Counted from the first letter of the stretch, positions 53,143-63,198 are shown. The stretch is 64,000 nt of DNA from an uncultured Bacteroidales bacterium (GCA_937876865.1 CALEFF010000028.1:14323-78322); one strand, 5' to 3'. Made by a program: numbers and translations. The notes: generated from the letters alone by a model not told the origin.

Positions 53143-53853
53143 CTATCGCAACTCGTTTCTATACATTTGTATAGTTTTTTCTAAGCCATAGTAAAGTGCA
53201 TCGCTGATTAAAGCGTGTCCTATTGAGACTTCCAAAAGATTTGGAATATTTTCTTGAAAATAACGAAGGTTTTCTAAATTTAAATCATGACCTGCATTCA
53301 ATCCCAAGCCGACTTCTTGTGCTGTTTTAGCGGCTATTATAAATTTTTCAATGGCTTGTTGAGGATTATTAGGATATTGAGCAGCGTAAGACTCAGTATA
53401 AAGTTCTACTCTATCGGCTCCACAAAGTTTTGCACCCTTTACCATTTCACTATCTGCTTCTACAAAAACTGAAACCCTACTTACTTTTTTTAAGCGAGCG
53501 ATAATCTCTTTTAATTGTTCAGCATATTTAATCGTATCCCAACCTGCATTTGAAGTTAAAACATCTGGAGCATCAGGAACTAAGGTTACTTGTGCAGGTT
53601 TTATATCTTCTATCAGTTTCATAAAGGTTTCCGATGGGTAACCCTCTATATTAAACTCCGTTTTAACGACTTGTTTCAGTTCATAAACGTCTTTATATCT
53701 TATATGTCTTTCATCTGGTCTTGGATGAACAGTTATGCCTTGTGCTCCAAAGCTTTCGCAGTCTATTGCTACTGGAATAAGATTTGGAATATTACCTCCT
53801 CGTGCGTTTCTAATGGTTGCAACTTTGTTTATATTAACACTTAGATTTGTCAT
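53143..53853 (-). CDS. pdxJ: Pyridoxine 5'-phosphate synthase
   Basis: 236 residues, TIM barrel. Typical motifs: [17 protein letters not shown] at the start, [13 protein letters not shown] near 40, [12 protein letters not shown] near 95, and [13 protein letters not shown] near 190. It joins 1-amino-3-hydroxyacetone phosphate and deoxyxylulose phosphate to make vitamin B6. No other B6 gene is nearby. It heads a two-gene unit with U32, one base apart. Confidence 0.96.
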   Translation of the reverse strand: MTNLSVNINKVATIRNARGGNIPNLIPVAIDCESFGAQGITVHPRPDERHIRYKDVYELKQVVKTEFNIEGYPSETFMKLIEDIKPAQVTLVPDAPDVLTSNAGWDTIKYAEQLKEIIARLKKVSRVSVFVEADSEMVKGAKLCGADRVELYTESYAAQYPNNPQQAIEKFIIAAKTAQEVGLGLNAGHDLNLENLRYFQENIPNLLEVSIGHALISDALYYGLEKTIQMYRNELR

Positions 53854-53926
53854 AAAGCTTTATCATTTTGAACTGCAAAGTTATAAAAATAAAGCAAAGA
53901 AATAATTTTTTAACGTAAAATATTAT

Positions 53927-53934
53927 TACCTTTG
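53927..53934 (+). promoter_or_regulatory. -7 box of the helicase-rpe-PHP-purB-exporter operon
   Basis: TACCTTTG followed by C, 23 nt before the ATG at 53958. No clear -33. Confidence 0.5.
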
Positions 53935-53957
53935 CAAATAATTTTAATAGAATAATA

Positions 53958-55649
53958 ATGACATTTGAGCAAATAGGTCTTTGTCCCGAATTGTTAAAAT
54001 GTGTAAAGGATTTGGGGTTTGAAACAGCAATGCCGGTACAAGAACAAGTTATTCCTACCTTGTTAGAAAAGGATTGTAATCTTATTGCACTTGCACAAAC
54101 CGGAACAGGAAAAACAGCCGCTTTTGGTTTACCTTTGATTGAAAAACTTAACTATAAAAACAATAACACTGAGGCTCTGATAATTTGTCCTACAAGAGAA
54201 CTTTGTATTCAAATAACTAACGATTGTAAAAAATACGCTAAATACATTCCTTCTTGCACTGTGGTTGCTACTTATGGAGGTGCAAGCATTGAAATGCAGA
54301 TTAGGGAACTGAAAAAAGGAGCAAAAATTATTGTTGCAACCCCGGGAAGAATAAATGATTTGATTGACAGAGGTAAAGTTGATATTTCTACAATAAGATA
54401 CCTTGTTTTAGACGAAGCAGACGAGATGTTAAATATGGGATTCAAAGAAGATTTGGACTCTATCTTAGAACACACACCACAAGATAAACACACACTGCTT
54501 TTTTCTGCCACAATGCCCGAAGAAGTTGAAGAAATCGCAAGTAATTATATTGAAAATCCGATTAGGATCCAAATAGGAGAACGCAATCAAGGCTCAAATA
54601 ATGTCAGACATTTTTATTATTTAGTACATGCCAAAGATCGCTATCTTGCTCTCAAAAGAATAGCAGATTATTATCCCGATATATATGCAATAATCTTTTG
54701 TCGCACAAAGGTAGAGACACAAGAAGTTGCCGATATGCTTATAAGAGATGGATATAATGCAGATTCACTTCACGGCGACCTTTCTCAAGCACAGCGAGAT
54801 CATGTAATGAGTCGTTTTAGACTTAGAAACATTCAAATGCTTGTTGCAACAGACGTAGCCGCACGAGGATTAGACGTTAGCAATCTTACACACGTAATAA
54901 ATTACAACCTACCTGATGAATTAGAACAATACGTTCACCGTTCAGGACGTACAGGTAGAGCCGACAAACAAGGAATCTCTATTGCAATTCTTAATCTTAG
55001 AGAAAAACATAAAATAAAAAATATTGAAAAACTCATACAAAAAACCTTTGAAAAGGCAGAAATTCCGACCGGAAAGCAGGTTTGTCGTAAGCAGTTATTC
55101 AATATGATAAATAAGTTAGAGAGTGTAATTGTCAATGAAGAGGAAATAGAAGATTTTATACCAGAGGTAATTGCTAAATTAAGTTGGCTAAGCAGAGAAG
55201 AATTGATAAAGAAATTCGTTTCTGTGGAATTCAACCGTTTTTTAGAGTATTACAAAGACGCTCCTGACTTAAATGTTGATGAAACCAAGCAAGAAAAAGA
55301 AAAAAAGAAAACAGACAAGAAAAAACTCGCAGATAAAAAAGGAGAATTTACTCGTTTATTTATCTCACTTGGCAGAAAAGACAGAATTGTTCCGCAAAGA
55401 ATAATAGGTTTAATTAACGACTATTGTCCAAACATGAGAGTTGAAATAGGAAAAATTGATATTCTTGACAATTTCTCTTACATTGAAGTTTCAACACAAG
55501 ATGTTAATGATGTACTTTTTGCATTTGAAGACAAATTCTATAAAGGCAGACCTTTGACACTTGAACTTGCTCAAGCTAAAAAGCCAAATAAAAAAGAAAA
55601 ATCAAACAATAGAAACAGTAAAAAAAATAATAAAAAAAATAAAAGATAG
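53958..55649 (+). CDS. DEAD-box RNA helicase, CsdA/DbpA type
   Basis: 563 residues. Helicase motifs in order: AQTGTGKTAA (I, near 48), PTRELCIQ (Ia), TPGRI (Ib), DEADEM (II, near 153), SAT (III), ATDVAARGLD (V) and HRSGRTGR (VI, near 327). Residues about 455-545 form a DbpA-like RNA-binding domain, and the tail is Lys/Asn rich. It remodels RNA in ribosome assembly or cold adaptation. It heads a run of five genes with gaps of 1-3 bp or overlaps. Confidence 0.93.
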   Translation: MTFEQIGLCPELLKCVKDLGFETAMPVQEQVIPTLLEKDCNLIALAQTGTGKTAAFGLPLIEKLNYKNNNTEALIICPTRELCIQITNDCKKYAKYIPSCTVVATYGGASIEMQIRELKKGAKIIVATPGRINDLIDRGKVDISTIRYLVLDEADEMLNMGFKEDLDSILEHTPQDKHTLLFSATMPEEVEEIASNYIENPIRIQIGERNQGSNNVRHFYYLVHAKDRYLALKRIADYYPDIYAIIFCRTKVETQEVADMLIRDGYNADSLHGDLSQAQRDHVMSRFRLRNIQMLVATDVAARGLDVSNLTHVINYNLPDELEQYVHRSGRTGRADKQGISIAILNLREKHKIKNIEKLIQKTFEKAEIPTGKQVCRKQLFNMINKLESVIVNEEEIEDFIPEVIAKLSWLSREELIKKFVSVEFNRFLEYYKDAPDLNVDETKQEKEKKKTDKKKLADKKGEFTRLFISLGRKDRIVPQRIIGLINDYCPNMRVEIGKIDILDNFSYIEVSTQDVNDVLFAFEDKFYKGRPLTLELAQAKKPNKKEKSNNRNSKKNNKKNKR

Positions 55650-55651
55650 AA

Positions 55652-56302
55652 ATGGCACATTTAATCTCTCCTTCGTTGCTTTCAGCCAACTTCTGCAATT
55701 TGGAAAACGACATAAAAATGTTAAATGATAGTCAAGCAGATTGGTTACACGTTGATGTAATGGACGGAGTCTTTGTCCCAAATATTTCTTTTGGACAACC
55801 CGTAATCAAACATATTAAAAAAATTGCAAAAAAGCCTCTTGACGTACATTTAATGATTGTTGAGCCAGACAAATTCTTTGAAGATTATAAGAATTGTGGA
55901 GCAGATATTATAACCGTTCACTACGAAGCTTGCACACATCTTCATCGTTCGCTTAGCAAAATAAGACAACTTGGAATGAAAGCAGGAGTTGTTTTAAATC
56001 CTCATACACCTATTTGTGTATTAGAAGATATTATTCAAATGTGTGATTTAGTTCTTTTGATGAGTGTTAATCCTGGATTTGGAGGACAATCATTTATTGA
56101 AAACACTTACAGCAAAATAAAAACATTAAAACAACTTATAGAAAAAAAGAACCCAAATTGTTTAATAGAAATTGATGGCGGGGTAAATACTTCAAACTAT
56201 AAAAAATTAATAGAAGCAGGAGCAGATATTTTAGTTGCAGGTAATGCTGTTTTTGCATCAGAAAACCCTATTGAAACAATAAAACAATTAAAAACAATTT
56301 AA
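55652..56302 (+). CDS. rpe: Ribulose-phosphate 3-epimerase
   Basis: 216 residues. ISPSLLSANFCNLENDI, then the metal-binding HVDVMDGVFVPNISFG near 32, DVHLMI near 65, VNPGFGGQ near 141 and EIDGGVN near 173 define the family. It interconverts ribulose 5-phosphate and xylulose 5-phosphate in the pentose phosphate pathway. Gaps of 2 bp and 1 bp to its neighbours. Confidence 0.97.
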   Translation: MAHLISPSLLSANFCNLENDIKMLNDSQADWLHVDVMDGVFVPNISFGQPVIKHIKKIAKKPLDVHLMIVEPDKFFEDYKNCGADIITVHYEACTHLHRSLSKIRQLGMKAGVVLNPHTPICVLEDIIQMCDLVLLMSVNPGFGGQSFIENTYSKIKTLKQLIEKKNPNCLIEIDGGVNTSNYKKLIEAGADILVAGNAVFASENPIETIKQLKTI

Positions 56303-56303
56303 A

Positions 56304-57050
56304 ATGGGATTGTTTAATTGGTTAAAAAAAGACAACAACAGCTCAAATGGAGTAGATTTATCTCTACTTCATACCGATATTCATTCTCATTTAATTCCAG
56401 GTATTGACGATGGATCTCCTGACATGGAGACTTCTGTTGCTCTATTAAAGGAATTAGAAACTCTTGGTTATAAAAAAATCATCACAACACCACATGTAAA
56501 AACCGAATACTTTCAAAACGATATTAATCAATTCGATGATTTATGTGAAAGGCTAAGAAGAGCCGCTCGTTTTGAGGGAATAAAATTGGATATAGAGGTT
56601 GGTGCAGAGCATTTATTAGATGAGGGTGTTAATCAAAAGATAAAAAACGCTCAATTTAAGACCTTTGGAGACAATTACCTATTAATAGAACTTCCTTTCT
56701 TGATTCCGCCATTTGGATTAGATGGATATATTTTTGAGTTGCAGTTAGCAGGATACAAACTCATTCTTGCACACCCCGAACGTTATCTTTATTGGTTTAA
56801 TGACTTCAATCAATTTATTCGTTTAAAAGATAGTGGAGTTTTATTTCAAGCAAATATTATTTCTTTGGGAAATTACTATGGCAAAGAAGTATATAATTTA
56901 GCAAAAAAATTGATTGACAACAATATGATAGAACTTCTTGGAACAGATACTCACTCTCAAAAACATATTGAGGCTATTCGTAAATCTTGTTCAAGCAATT
57001 TATTAAAAAAATTATTAGAATCAGGTAAAATTATAAACAAAGAATTTTAA
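56304..57050 (+). CDS. CpsB/CapC-family PHP tyrosine-protein phosphatase
   Basis: 248 residues. PHP metal motifs: HTDIHSHLIPGIDDGS near 21, TPHVKTEY near 58, AEHLLDE near 100, HPERY near 151 and GTDTHSQ near 211. Members dephosphorylate tyrosine kinases that control capsule or exopolysaccharide export. No BY-kinase or Wza gene is adjacent, so the partner is elsewhere; the Wzz-like gene at 34.8 kb lacks a kinase domain. In the operon, 3 bp before purB. Confidence 0.85.
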   Translation: MGLFNWLKKDNNSSNGVDLSLLHTDIHSHLIPGIDDGSPDMETSVALLKELETLGYKKIITTPHVKTEYFQNDINQFDDLCERLRRAARFEGIKLDIEVGAEHLLDEGVNQKIKNAQFKTFGDNYLLIELPFLIPPFGLDGYIFELQLAGYKLILAHPERYLYWFNDFNQFIRLKDSGVLFQANIISLGNYYGKEVYNLAKKLIDNNMIELLGTDTHSQKHIEAIRKSCSSNLLKKLLESGKIINKEF

Positions 57051-57053
57051 AAT

Positions 57054-58397
57054 ATGACAGCATTAGAAGCCATATCACCGATTGACGGTAGATATTCAAG
57101 ACAAACAAAAGATTTAGCAAAGTATTTTTCAGAAGCATCTTTGATAAAATATAGAGTAAAAGTAGAAATAGAATATTTCATAGCGTTATGTGAATTGGGA
57201 TTACCACAATTAAGCGGTTTTGACAAGAAAAAATTTGATGATTTACGCAAAATCTACATTGATTTCACAATTGATAACGCTAATCAAATAAAAGAAATCG
57301 AAAAAATCACAAATCATGATGTTAAGGCAGTAGAATATTTTATCAAACAACGCTTTGACGAAATGAATATCGCACAATTCAAAGAATTTATTCACTTTGG
57401 ACTAACCTCACAAGACATAAATAACACATCAGTTCCTTTAAGCCTTAAAGATTGTCATCAAGAAACTTTTATACCTCTTTTAAATAGTGTTGTAGAGTTA
57501 ATATCTGAAAAAGCAAAAGAATGGAAAACCGTTCCAATGCTTGCACACACTCACGGACAACCTGCATCACCAACTTTATTAGGCAAAGAAATGCAAGTAT
57601 TTGTTTATCGTCTTGAACAACAACTTGCTTATTTTAAAGTAATTCCTTTCTCTGCAAAATTTGGAGGAGCAACCGGAAACTTTAATGCTCACAACATTGC
57701 ATTTCCTCAATATGATTGGGTAGAATTTGCAAATAATTTCTGTGCAACTATTGGTTTGGAACGTTCACTTTACACAACACAAATAGAAAATTACGACCAT
57801 CTTGCAGCATATTTTGACAATATAAGAAGAATCAATATAATCCTTATGGACTTCTGTAAAGATATGTGGCAATATATATCAATGGAATACTTCAAACAAA
57901 AAATAAAAGAAGGAGAAGTAGGAAGCAGTGCAATGCCTCATAAAGTTAATCCAATAGACTTTGAAAATGCAGAAGGAAACTTAGGAATTGCAAATGCAAT
58001 ATTTGAACATCTTTCAATGAAACTGCCTATTTCTCGTCTTCAAAGAGATTTAACTGACTCTACCGTAAGCAGAAACATCGGAGTTCCTTTGGCTCACACA
58101 ATCATTGCTTTAAATTCTATAATTAAAGGAATGAATAAACTAATCTTAAACCAAGAAGCATTGGAAAGAGACTTAGAAAACAATTGGGCAGTTGTAGCAG
58201 AAGCACTTCAAACCATTTTAAGAAGTATGAATTACCCTAATCCATACGAAACACTTAAAGCCTTAACACGCACAAACTCTAAAATAAATCAACAAACAAT
58301 AGCAGAATTTATTGAAACTCTTGACATAGACCAAGAAACAAAAGAAAGAATGCGACAAATAACGCCTTCTAACTATGTAGGTGTTTATGGCAAATAA
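57054..58397 (+). CDS. purB: Adenylosuccinate lyase
   Basis: 447 residues of the fumarase/aspartase superfamily, close to the E. coli-type PurB. Signature GSSAMPHKVNPIDFENAEGN near 290, HFGLTSQDIN near 117, and THGQPASPT near 164. It releases fumarate in two steps of purine synthesis. It overlaps the following exporter gene by 11 bp. Confidence 0.97.
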   Translation: MTALEAISPIDGRYSRQTKDLAKYFSEASLIKYRVKVEIEYFIALCELGLPQLSGFDKKKFDDLRKIYIDFTIDNANQIKEIEKITNHDVKAVEYFIKQRFDEMNIAQFKEFIHFGLTSQDINNTSVPLSLKDCHQETFIPLLNSVVELISEKAKEWKTVPMLAHTHGQPASPTLLGKEMQVFVYRLEQQLAYFKVIPFSAKFGGATGNFNAHNIAFPQYDWVEFANNFCATIGLERSLYTTQIENYDHLAAYFDNIRRINIILMDFCKDMWQYISMEYFKQKIKEGEVGSSAMPHKVNPIDFENAEGNLGIANAIFEHLSMKLPISRLQRDLTDSTVSRNIGVPLAHTIIALNSIIKGMNKLILNQEALERDLENNWAVVAEALQTILRSMNYPNPYETLKALTRTNSKINQQTIAEFIETLDIDQETKERMRQITPSNYVGVYGK

Positions 58398-60195
58398 AGA
58401 ATACAAAAACTTTACAAAAAATAACTTAAAGCCATACACAGGGAGCATAATATTATTTTTTGCTCTCATGTGTATGGCAACTTTATTCTCTATCGCTTCA
58501 ATTCTTTCGGTTAGTAATTTTCTGCAAATTCTTTTTGACACTCCAACCGATGCAGTAGAAAATCCCTCACAATTAGAAGTAATTCTCAACAAAGTATATG
58601 ATTATTGCCTATCATTTGGAAAACATAAAGCACTTTGGCTTTTTGCAGCAATAATTTTTGTAATCTATTTTCTAAAAGACCTCTTCACCTATTTAGCCTC
58701 ATACTTTATTGGCTCTACACGCAACAAAATCATACGCAATATAAGAAATCGTTTATTTGAACAATTCTCCACTCAAACAATAGGCTTTATCTCTAAATAC
58801 AAAAAAGGAGATTTACTCTCACGTGTTAGTAACGACATAACAGAATATGAACAAAACGTTTTACAATCTCTACAAACCCTAATAGTTAATATAATCAGCG
58901 TAATATTATACTTTTCTGTTCTTCTATATATTGACTATAAAATAACATTACTTGTTTTGCTTGTCTTCCCTCCTGTTGCGGGCATAGTATCTTTCTTTTC
59001 TCGCAAACTAAAACGCAGTTCCAAGCACATGCAACAAAAATCATCTCACCTAACCTCTATATTAGAAGAAACAATTTCCTCATTAAGAATAATCAAATCA
59101 TTCAATGCAATTGAGGAAATGAACAATAGATTCAGAAGTTTCAACACATCTTACACACGACTACGCAACAAAATCAACAGAAGAGTAAACTTAGCCTCAC
59201 CTCAAAGCGAATTCTTTGGCAATTGCTTAGTAATAGGGATTCTTTTAGTAGGTGCTCGCAACGTAATCTGCTCCCCTGTTCTTATGAGTGCAGATATGTT
59301 TATAGTTTACCTTATAATATTTTCACTACTCATTAAACCAGCAAAAGACATATCGACATCTTTCTACAATATCAAAAAAGCCGATGCAGCAAAGAATAGA
59401 ATATGCGAAATAATCTATGCTAACAACACCATAATTGAACCAGAAAATCCTATTAACTTAGAACAAATAAATCAAGGCATAACAATAAAAAACTTAAACT
59501 TTGCCTACGAAAAAACACCCGTACTAAACTCAATAAATATCTTCTTCAAAAAAGGAGAAAACACTGCAATAGTTGGAGCATCGGGTTCGGGAAAAAGTAC
59601 ATTGATTGACCTAATCATGAAATTCTATAACACAGAAGAAAACACTATATTCTTTGACGATATTCCCATTAACAAAATAAGGTCAAGCCAAGTAAGAAAA
59701 CACATAGCAATTGTTACACAAGAGACAATCCTTTTTAACGACTCTGTAAAAAACAACATATCATTTGGAGACAATTCATTCAGCGAGGAAGAAATAATTT
59801 CAGCAGCAAAAACTGCCAATGCACACGAATTTATCACCAAACTACCACAAGGATACGAGACAATAATTGGCGATAGAGGCTCTACACTTTCAGGAGGTCA
59901 AAGACAAAGACTTGCAATTGCAAGAGCAATTCTAAGAAAATGCGAAATCCTAATCTTAGACGAAGCAACCTCTGCCCTTGACACCATTTCCGAACATTAT
60001 GTGCAAGAAGCAATCAACAATCTCTCAAAACAAAAAACAATTATCACCATAGCACATCGTCTATCCACCATAAAAAACTGTGATAAAATAATTGTAATGG
60101 ACAAAGGCTTTGTAAAAGAAGTCGGAACGCATAATGAGTTAATTGCAAAAAAAGGAATATATCACCAACTCTGCAAACTACAAGAATTAAACTAA
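58387..60195 (+). CDS. ABC exporter, MsbA-like (membrane and ATPase fused)
   Basis: 602 residues from the ATG at 58387 (a GTG at 58381 would add two). Six membrane helices (about 20-320) then the ATPase: Walker A VGASGSGKST near 398, Q-loop TQETILF, signature LSGGQRQRLAIARAIL near 500, Walker B ILILDEATSAL near 521, and H-loop IAHRLST. MsbA and lipid-linked glycan flippases share this form. Lipid A-core export is the best guess given the Lpt-like gene elsewhere, but not proven. Last gene of the operon, convergent with the PorE-like gene (12 bp). Confidence 0.92.
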   Translation: MANKEYKNFTKNNLKPYTGSIILFFALMCMATLFSIASILSVSNFLQILFDTPTDAVENPSQLEVILNKVYDYCLSFGKHKALWLFAAIIFVIYFLKDLFTYLASYFIGSTRNKIIRNIRNRLFEQFSTQTIGFISKYKKGDLLSRVSNDITEYEQNVLQSLQTLIVNIISVILYFSVLLYIDYKITLLVLLVFPPVAGIVSFFSRKLKRSSKHMQQKSSHLTSILEETISSLRIIKSFNAIEEMNNRFRSFNTSYTRLRNKINRRVNLASPQSEFFGNCLVIGILLVGARNVICSPVLMSADMFIVYLIIFSLLIKPAKDISTSFYNIKKADAAKNRICEIIYANNTIIEPENPINLEQINQGITIKNLNFAYEKTPVLNSINIFFKKGENTAIVGASGSGKSTLIDLIMKFYNTEENTIFFDDIPINKIRSSQVRKHIAIVTQETILFNDSVKNNISFGDNSFSEEEIISAAKTANAHEFITKLPQGYETIIGDRGSTLSGGQRQRLAIARAILRKCEILILDEATSALDTISEHYVQEAINNLSKQKTIITIAHRLSTIKNCDKIIVMDKGFVKEVGTHNELIAKKGIYHQLCKLQELN

Positions 60196-60207
60196 GAAAT
60201 ATTTTAT

Positions 60208-62046
60208 TTAATCAATAATATAAGAAAGCGTTTCGCTTGATTGTGTGGTGCAAAGTCTTACTCTATCTTCTCTTAGTCCACTTTTCAAAAGATATTCTTT
60301 CACTTGTGTGGTTTCTTCTTCTTTTCCCAAGAGTTGTATTCTCAATCGTGGATTTTCTTTCAAGTATTGAACAAATTCATCTAAGAATAACCTATCATTT
60401 TCCAAAGGATAAACCTCTGAACTTTGCAACATTTTAATTTCTATCGAAAGGCTATCTAAATCTTTTGGCACTTGAATTGCTTTACAACAAAAAGCGTATG
60501 AGGGTTTATCTATTTTAATAAGATATTTATCTGTTGGCATAAGAGCAAGAAGAGTTTCCTCTTTATCGGAAGGCGTATAATAACTCACACTTGCATTTTC
60601 TGTTAAGTTAATTACATCTATCTTGCAGTTATATGCAGGCATTTGCTTATCAATGAGCGAAAGATTTAACAGATGTACACTTTTTGCTCGGCATTTCTCT
60701 GGCAATTCATAAAAAACTATATTATAATTTTTCGCAATTGAATCCCACTGCGAGCGATATGCTGTTTTGCCATCTTTTTTAAGCATTATTTCGTTTTCAT
60801 TTCCTTCTGTGTTTATTTCTTGCCCTATATTTAATGGCTCTTTCATTGTTATCTCATTCAAATTGATATAAAACAAATCTTGCCCACCAAATCCTTTCCA
60901 ACCGTTTGAAGAAAAATAAAAACTATTATTGTCAGGGTGAAGATAAGGTGAATATTCATTAAGAGGAGTATTTACTCTCTTTCCAAGATTAGTTGGTTTG
61001 AGCCAACTACCGTTTTTACTTTTATGCGTAACCCAAATATCATAGCCTCCTTGTCCCGAATTTCTATCAGAAGAGAAATAAAGAGTGTTTCCATCAACCG
61101 TTATAAAAGGATCAATCTGATTAGCCGTTGATAGATTGACTATATTGCCAATATTTTCTGGCTCCGACCAAACTCCATCTAACGATTTAGAACAATAAAT
61201 CTGATACTTGCCTGTCGTTTTATCCATAAAGGAAAGATACATCTGCTTTTTATCGGCAGTCATTGAGACTTTTGTAGGTCTATTCAAAGTATTTTCCAAT
61301 TCTCTTATTGAAAAGCCCTCATCAAACTCCCAAATCTCTAAATCTTCATCATATTCTTTAACGGCTTGGCATAAAACCTCTTTTGTAATGAAAGAAGTTT
61401 GTTGATAAAAGCTTTCTTCATTTTTTGATCTCTGCTTTACCTTTCTTACAAACAAGATTGTTTGTTCATCAAGCGAAAGAAAAGGCTTTGTTTCATCTTG
61501 CTCGGTAGATATTCTCTCTATTTTATTTGCTAAAAAGGGGTATTTATCTTTTTCCGACAAGGAAAGAAATTCACACCATTTGATATAGTTAATCGCAGTT
61601 GTTTGCATTTTGGAATAATTGTTATCATGAATGGTTTCATCTAAAAATCTCTCAAAACAAACAACAGCCCTATCAAATCTATTATAAGAATAGTCTATCA
61701 CTCCCAAATAATAAAACATCAAAGGGTGAGAATAGTCCGAACAAATCTCTTTTACCAAAGGAAAATACTTTTCTATCATTTTCGTATTATCCCTTGCAAC
61801 GCCTATCATTCCCATTAAAAAATATGGACTTGCAAAATCGGAGTCGTTTTCTATTAACTCCTTTAACAAAGGGAATGCCTTATCTAATTTTCCGTCTTTA
61901 TAGTAGGAATAAGCCTTTTTAAATTGTTTCTTAGACTCTGCATCAATTTCTTCGGCACAAGCATCATATTTCTCAACTATATCTTGCTGAGAATAACTAA
62001 GGGTTGAAACAAGCAATAAGAAGAAAAAAATGAAGAGTTTTCTCAT
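60208..62046 (-). CDS. PorE-like protein: TPR, PD40 propeller, CRD, degenerate OmpA end
   Basis: 612 residues. Signal peptide 1-19 (STLSYSQ). Tetratricopeptide helices (about 38-160), then WD40-like PD40 blades (about 225-440; ADKKQMYLSFMDKT, DGNTLYFSSDRNSGQGGYDIW, DNNSFYFSSNGWKGFGGQD), a CRD-like beta domain (about 455-540) and an OmpA-like end (about 550-612). This order is that of PorE, which links the type IX secretion ring to peptidoglycan. The OmpA part lacks the usual NxxLSxxRA segment and may not bind peptidoglycan. Confidence 0.65.
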   Translation of the reverse strand: MRKLFIFFFLLLVSTLSYSQQDIVEKYDACAEEIDAESKKQFKKAYSYYKDGKLDKAFPLLKELIENDSDFASPYFLMGMIGVARDNTKMIEKYFPLVKEICSDYSHPLMFYYLGVIDYSYNRFDRAVVCFERFLDETIHDNNYSKMQTTAINYIKWCEFLSLSEKDKYPFLANKIERISTEQDETKPFLSLDEQTILFVRKVKQRSKNEESFYQQTSFITKEVLCQAVKEYDEDLEIWEFDEGFSIRELENTLNRPTKVSMTADKKQMYLSFMDKTTGKYQIYCSKSLDGVWSEPENIGNIVNLSTANQIDPFITVDGNTLYFSSDRNSGQGGYDIWVTHKSKNGSWLKPTNLGKRVNTPLNEYSPYLHPDNNSFYFSSNGWKGFGGQDLFYINLNEITMKEPLNIGQEINTEGNENEIMLKKDGKTAYRSQWDSIAKNYNIVFYELPEKCRAKSVHLLNLSLIDKQMPAYNCKIDVINLTENASVSYYTPSDKEETLLALMPTDKYLIKIDKPSYAFCCKAIQVPKDLDSLSIEIKMLQSSEVYPLENDRLFLDEFVQYLKENPRLRIQLLGKEEETTQVKEYLLKSGLREDRVRLCTTQSSETLSYIID

Positions 62047-62047
62047 T

Positions 62048-62470
62048 TTAAATCATTGTTTCCATAGCCATTTTCATTCCATCGACCAAAGAATTGACAA
62101 ATTTCTCCAAAGGCTTTTTCACCATCATTGCAATCATTGGATTAGCGTCAAGTTCCATTTTCACAATCACCTTTGTAACGTATGGCTCTACTCTTTCAAA
62201 TTCAAAAATGATTAAAAAATTCAACGGCATTGAACTTGGAACATCCGTATCGTTTGAAATCGTGATTGATTCGTTTGGAAGTCTTGAAATTATTTTAAGA
62301 CCCATATCAGTCATTCCCTTAATTGTAAAAGAACAACGGTCTTGTGTTGCCTTGAAATTTTCTATTTTATCATTTGCAACCATAGAAAAATGAGTAAAGT
62401 CTGCTAAATATTCATACACAAACTCAACATTTCTCTTTATCTCTACCTTTTTACTTTCTATCTTAACCAT
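62048..62470 (-). CDS. SRPBCC (START-like) domain protein
   Basis: 140 residues, no signal peptide. The fold runs KIESKKVEIKRNVEFVYEYLADF, NFKATQDRCSFTIKGMTDMGLKI and a long C-terminal helix (MMVKKPLEKFVNSLVDGMK). Members bind hydrophobic ligands; the ligand is unknown. It sits 1 bp before the PorE-like gene and downstream of pyrE, but the pyrE terminator stem ends just 16 nt before its ATG, so read-through is needed unless a promoter lies inside pyrE. Confidence 0.85.
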   Translation of the reverse strand: MVKIESKKVEIKRNVEFVYEYLADFTHFSMVANDKIENFKATQDRCSFTIKGMTDMGLKIISRLPNESITISNDTDVPSSMPLNFLIIFEFERVEPYVTKVIVKMELDANPMIAMMVKKPLEKFVNSLVDGMKMAMETMI

Positions 62471-62481
62471 AAATCTTATAT

Positions 62482-62512
62482 AAAAAAGGCGTTACTCCTT
62501 TACATAACGCCT
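62482..62512 (-). terminator. Rho-independent terminator of pyrE
   Basis: Arms 62487-62494 and 62505-62512 (8 bp, GC-rich for this genome) with a 10-nt loop and a six-base U-run leftwards (62482-62487). It is 28 bp past the pyrE stop and 12 bp before the SRPBCC start. Confidence 0.85.
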
Positions 62513-62540
62513 ATTTATCAAAAAACAAAAACATTAACAA

Positions 62541-63191
62541 TTAACCATTCATTCTTTTTTCGCTCCATTCTTCCGGATTTTTTCTCCACTCAGACAAAGA
62601 ATCCAAATCTTCTGCTCTTATGAAGTTTTCTTCCGCTGCTAAATCAATTAGAGTGTGATAATCAGTTATTGTACTTAGGCTTACACCCGCTTGTTCAAAG
62701 GCTTGTTTTGCTACATCTAAGTTGTAAGTAAAGATTGCTGCCATTCCTTTTACTTGACAACCGTTTGCTCTAAGTGCTTCAACGGCTTGTAAACTACTTT
62801 TACCTGTTGAAACCAAATCTTCAATAACTACAACTGACTGACCTTCCTTTATATCACCTTCTATTTTGTTTTGTAATCCGTGAGCCTTTTCACTTGGACG
62901 TACATAAACAAAAGGTTTTCCTAAATCTTGCGCTACCAACACTCCTTGAGGGATTCCACCTGTTGCAACGCCTGCTATTACATCTACATCTGCAAATAGC
63001 TCATTTACAATCGCAACAAATTGTTGGCGAATGAATGTTCTAATTTCTGGATGCGACAAAGTAACTCTATTATCGCAATAAATTGGGCTCTTTCTGCCCG
63101 ATGCCCATGTGAAAGGATTTTCATTATTCAATTTTATTGCTTTAATTTGCAATAAAAATCGGGCTGCTTGTATGGCTGTCTCTTTATTCAT
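62541..63191 (-). CDS. pyrE: Orotate phosphoribosyltransferase
   Basis: 216 residues from the ATG at 63191 (MNKETAIQAARFLL); the longer frame to 63242 is rejected because the promoter box lies at 63202-63209. PRPP-binding motif VVVIEDLVSTGKSSLQAV near 125, FTWASGRKSPIYCDNR near 27 and GVATGGIPQGVLVA near 73. It makes orotidine monophosphate in pyrimidine synthesis. Divergent from the NUDIX gene, 7 bp between start codons. Confidence 0.96.
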   Translation of the reverse strand: MNKETAIQAARFLLQIKAIKLNNENPFTWASGRKSPIYCDNRVTLSHPEIRTFIRQQFVAIVNELFADVDVIAGVATGGIPQGVLVAQDLGKPFVYVRPSEKAHGLQNKIEGDIKEGQSVVVIEDLVSTGKSSLQAVEALRANGCQVKGMAAIFTYNLDVAKQAFEQAGVSLSTITDYHTLIDLAAEENFIRAEDLDSLSEWRKNPEEWSEKRMNG

Positions 63192-63198
63192 AATCATA

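Noticed and set aside
63109..63198. N-terminal extension of the NUDIX gene from a GTG
   Set aside because: Lies wholly inside the pyrE coding sequence, and homologous proteins begin near the ATG at 63199.
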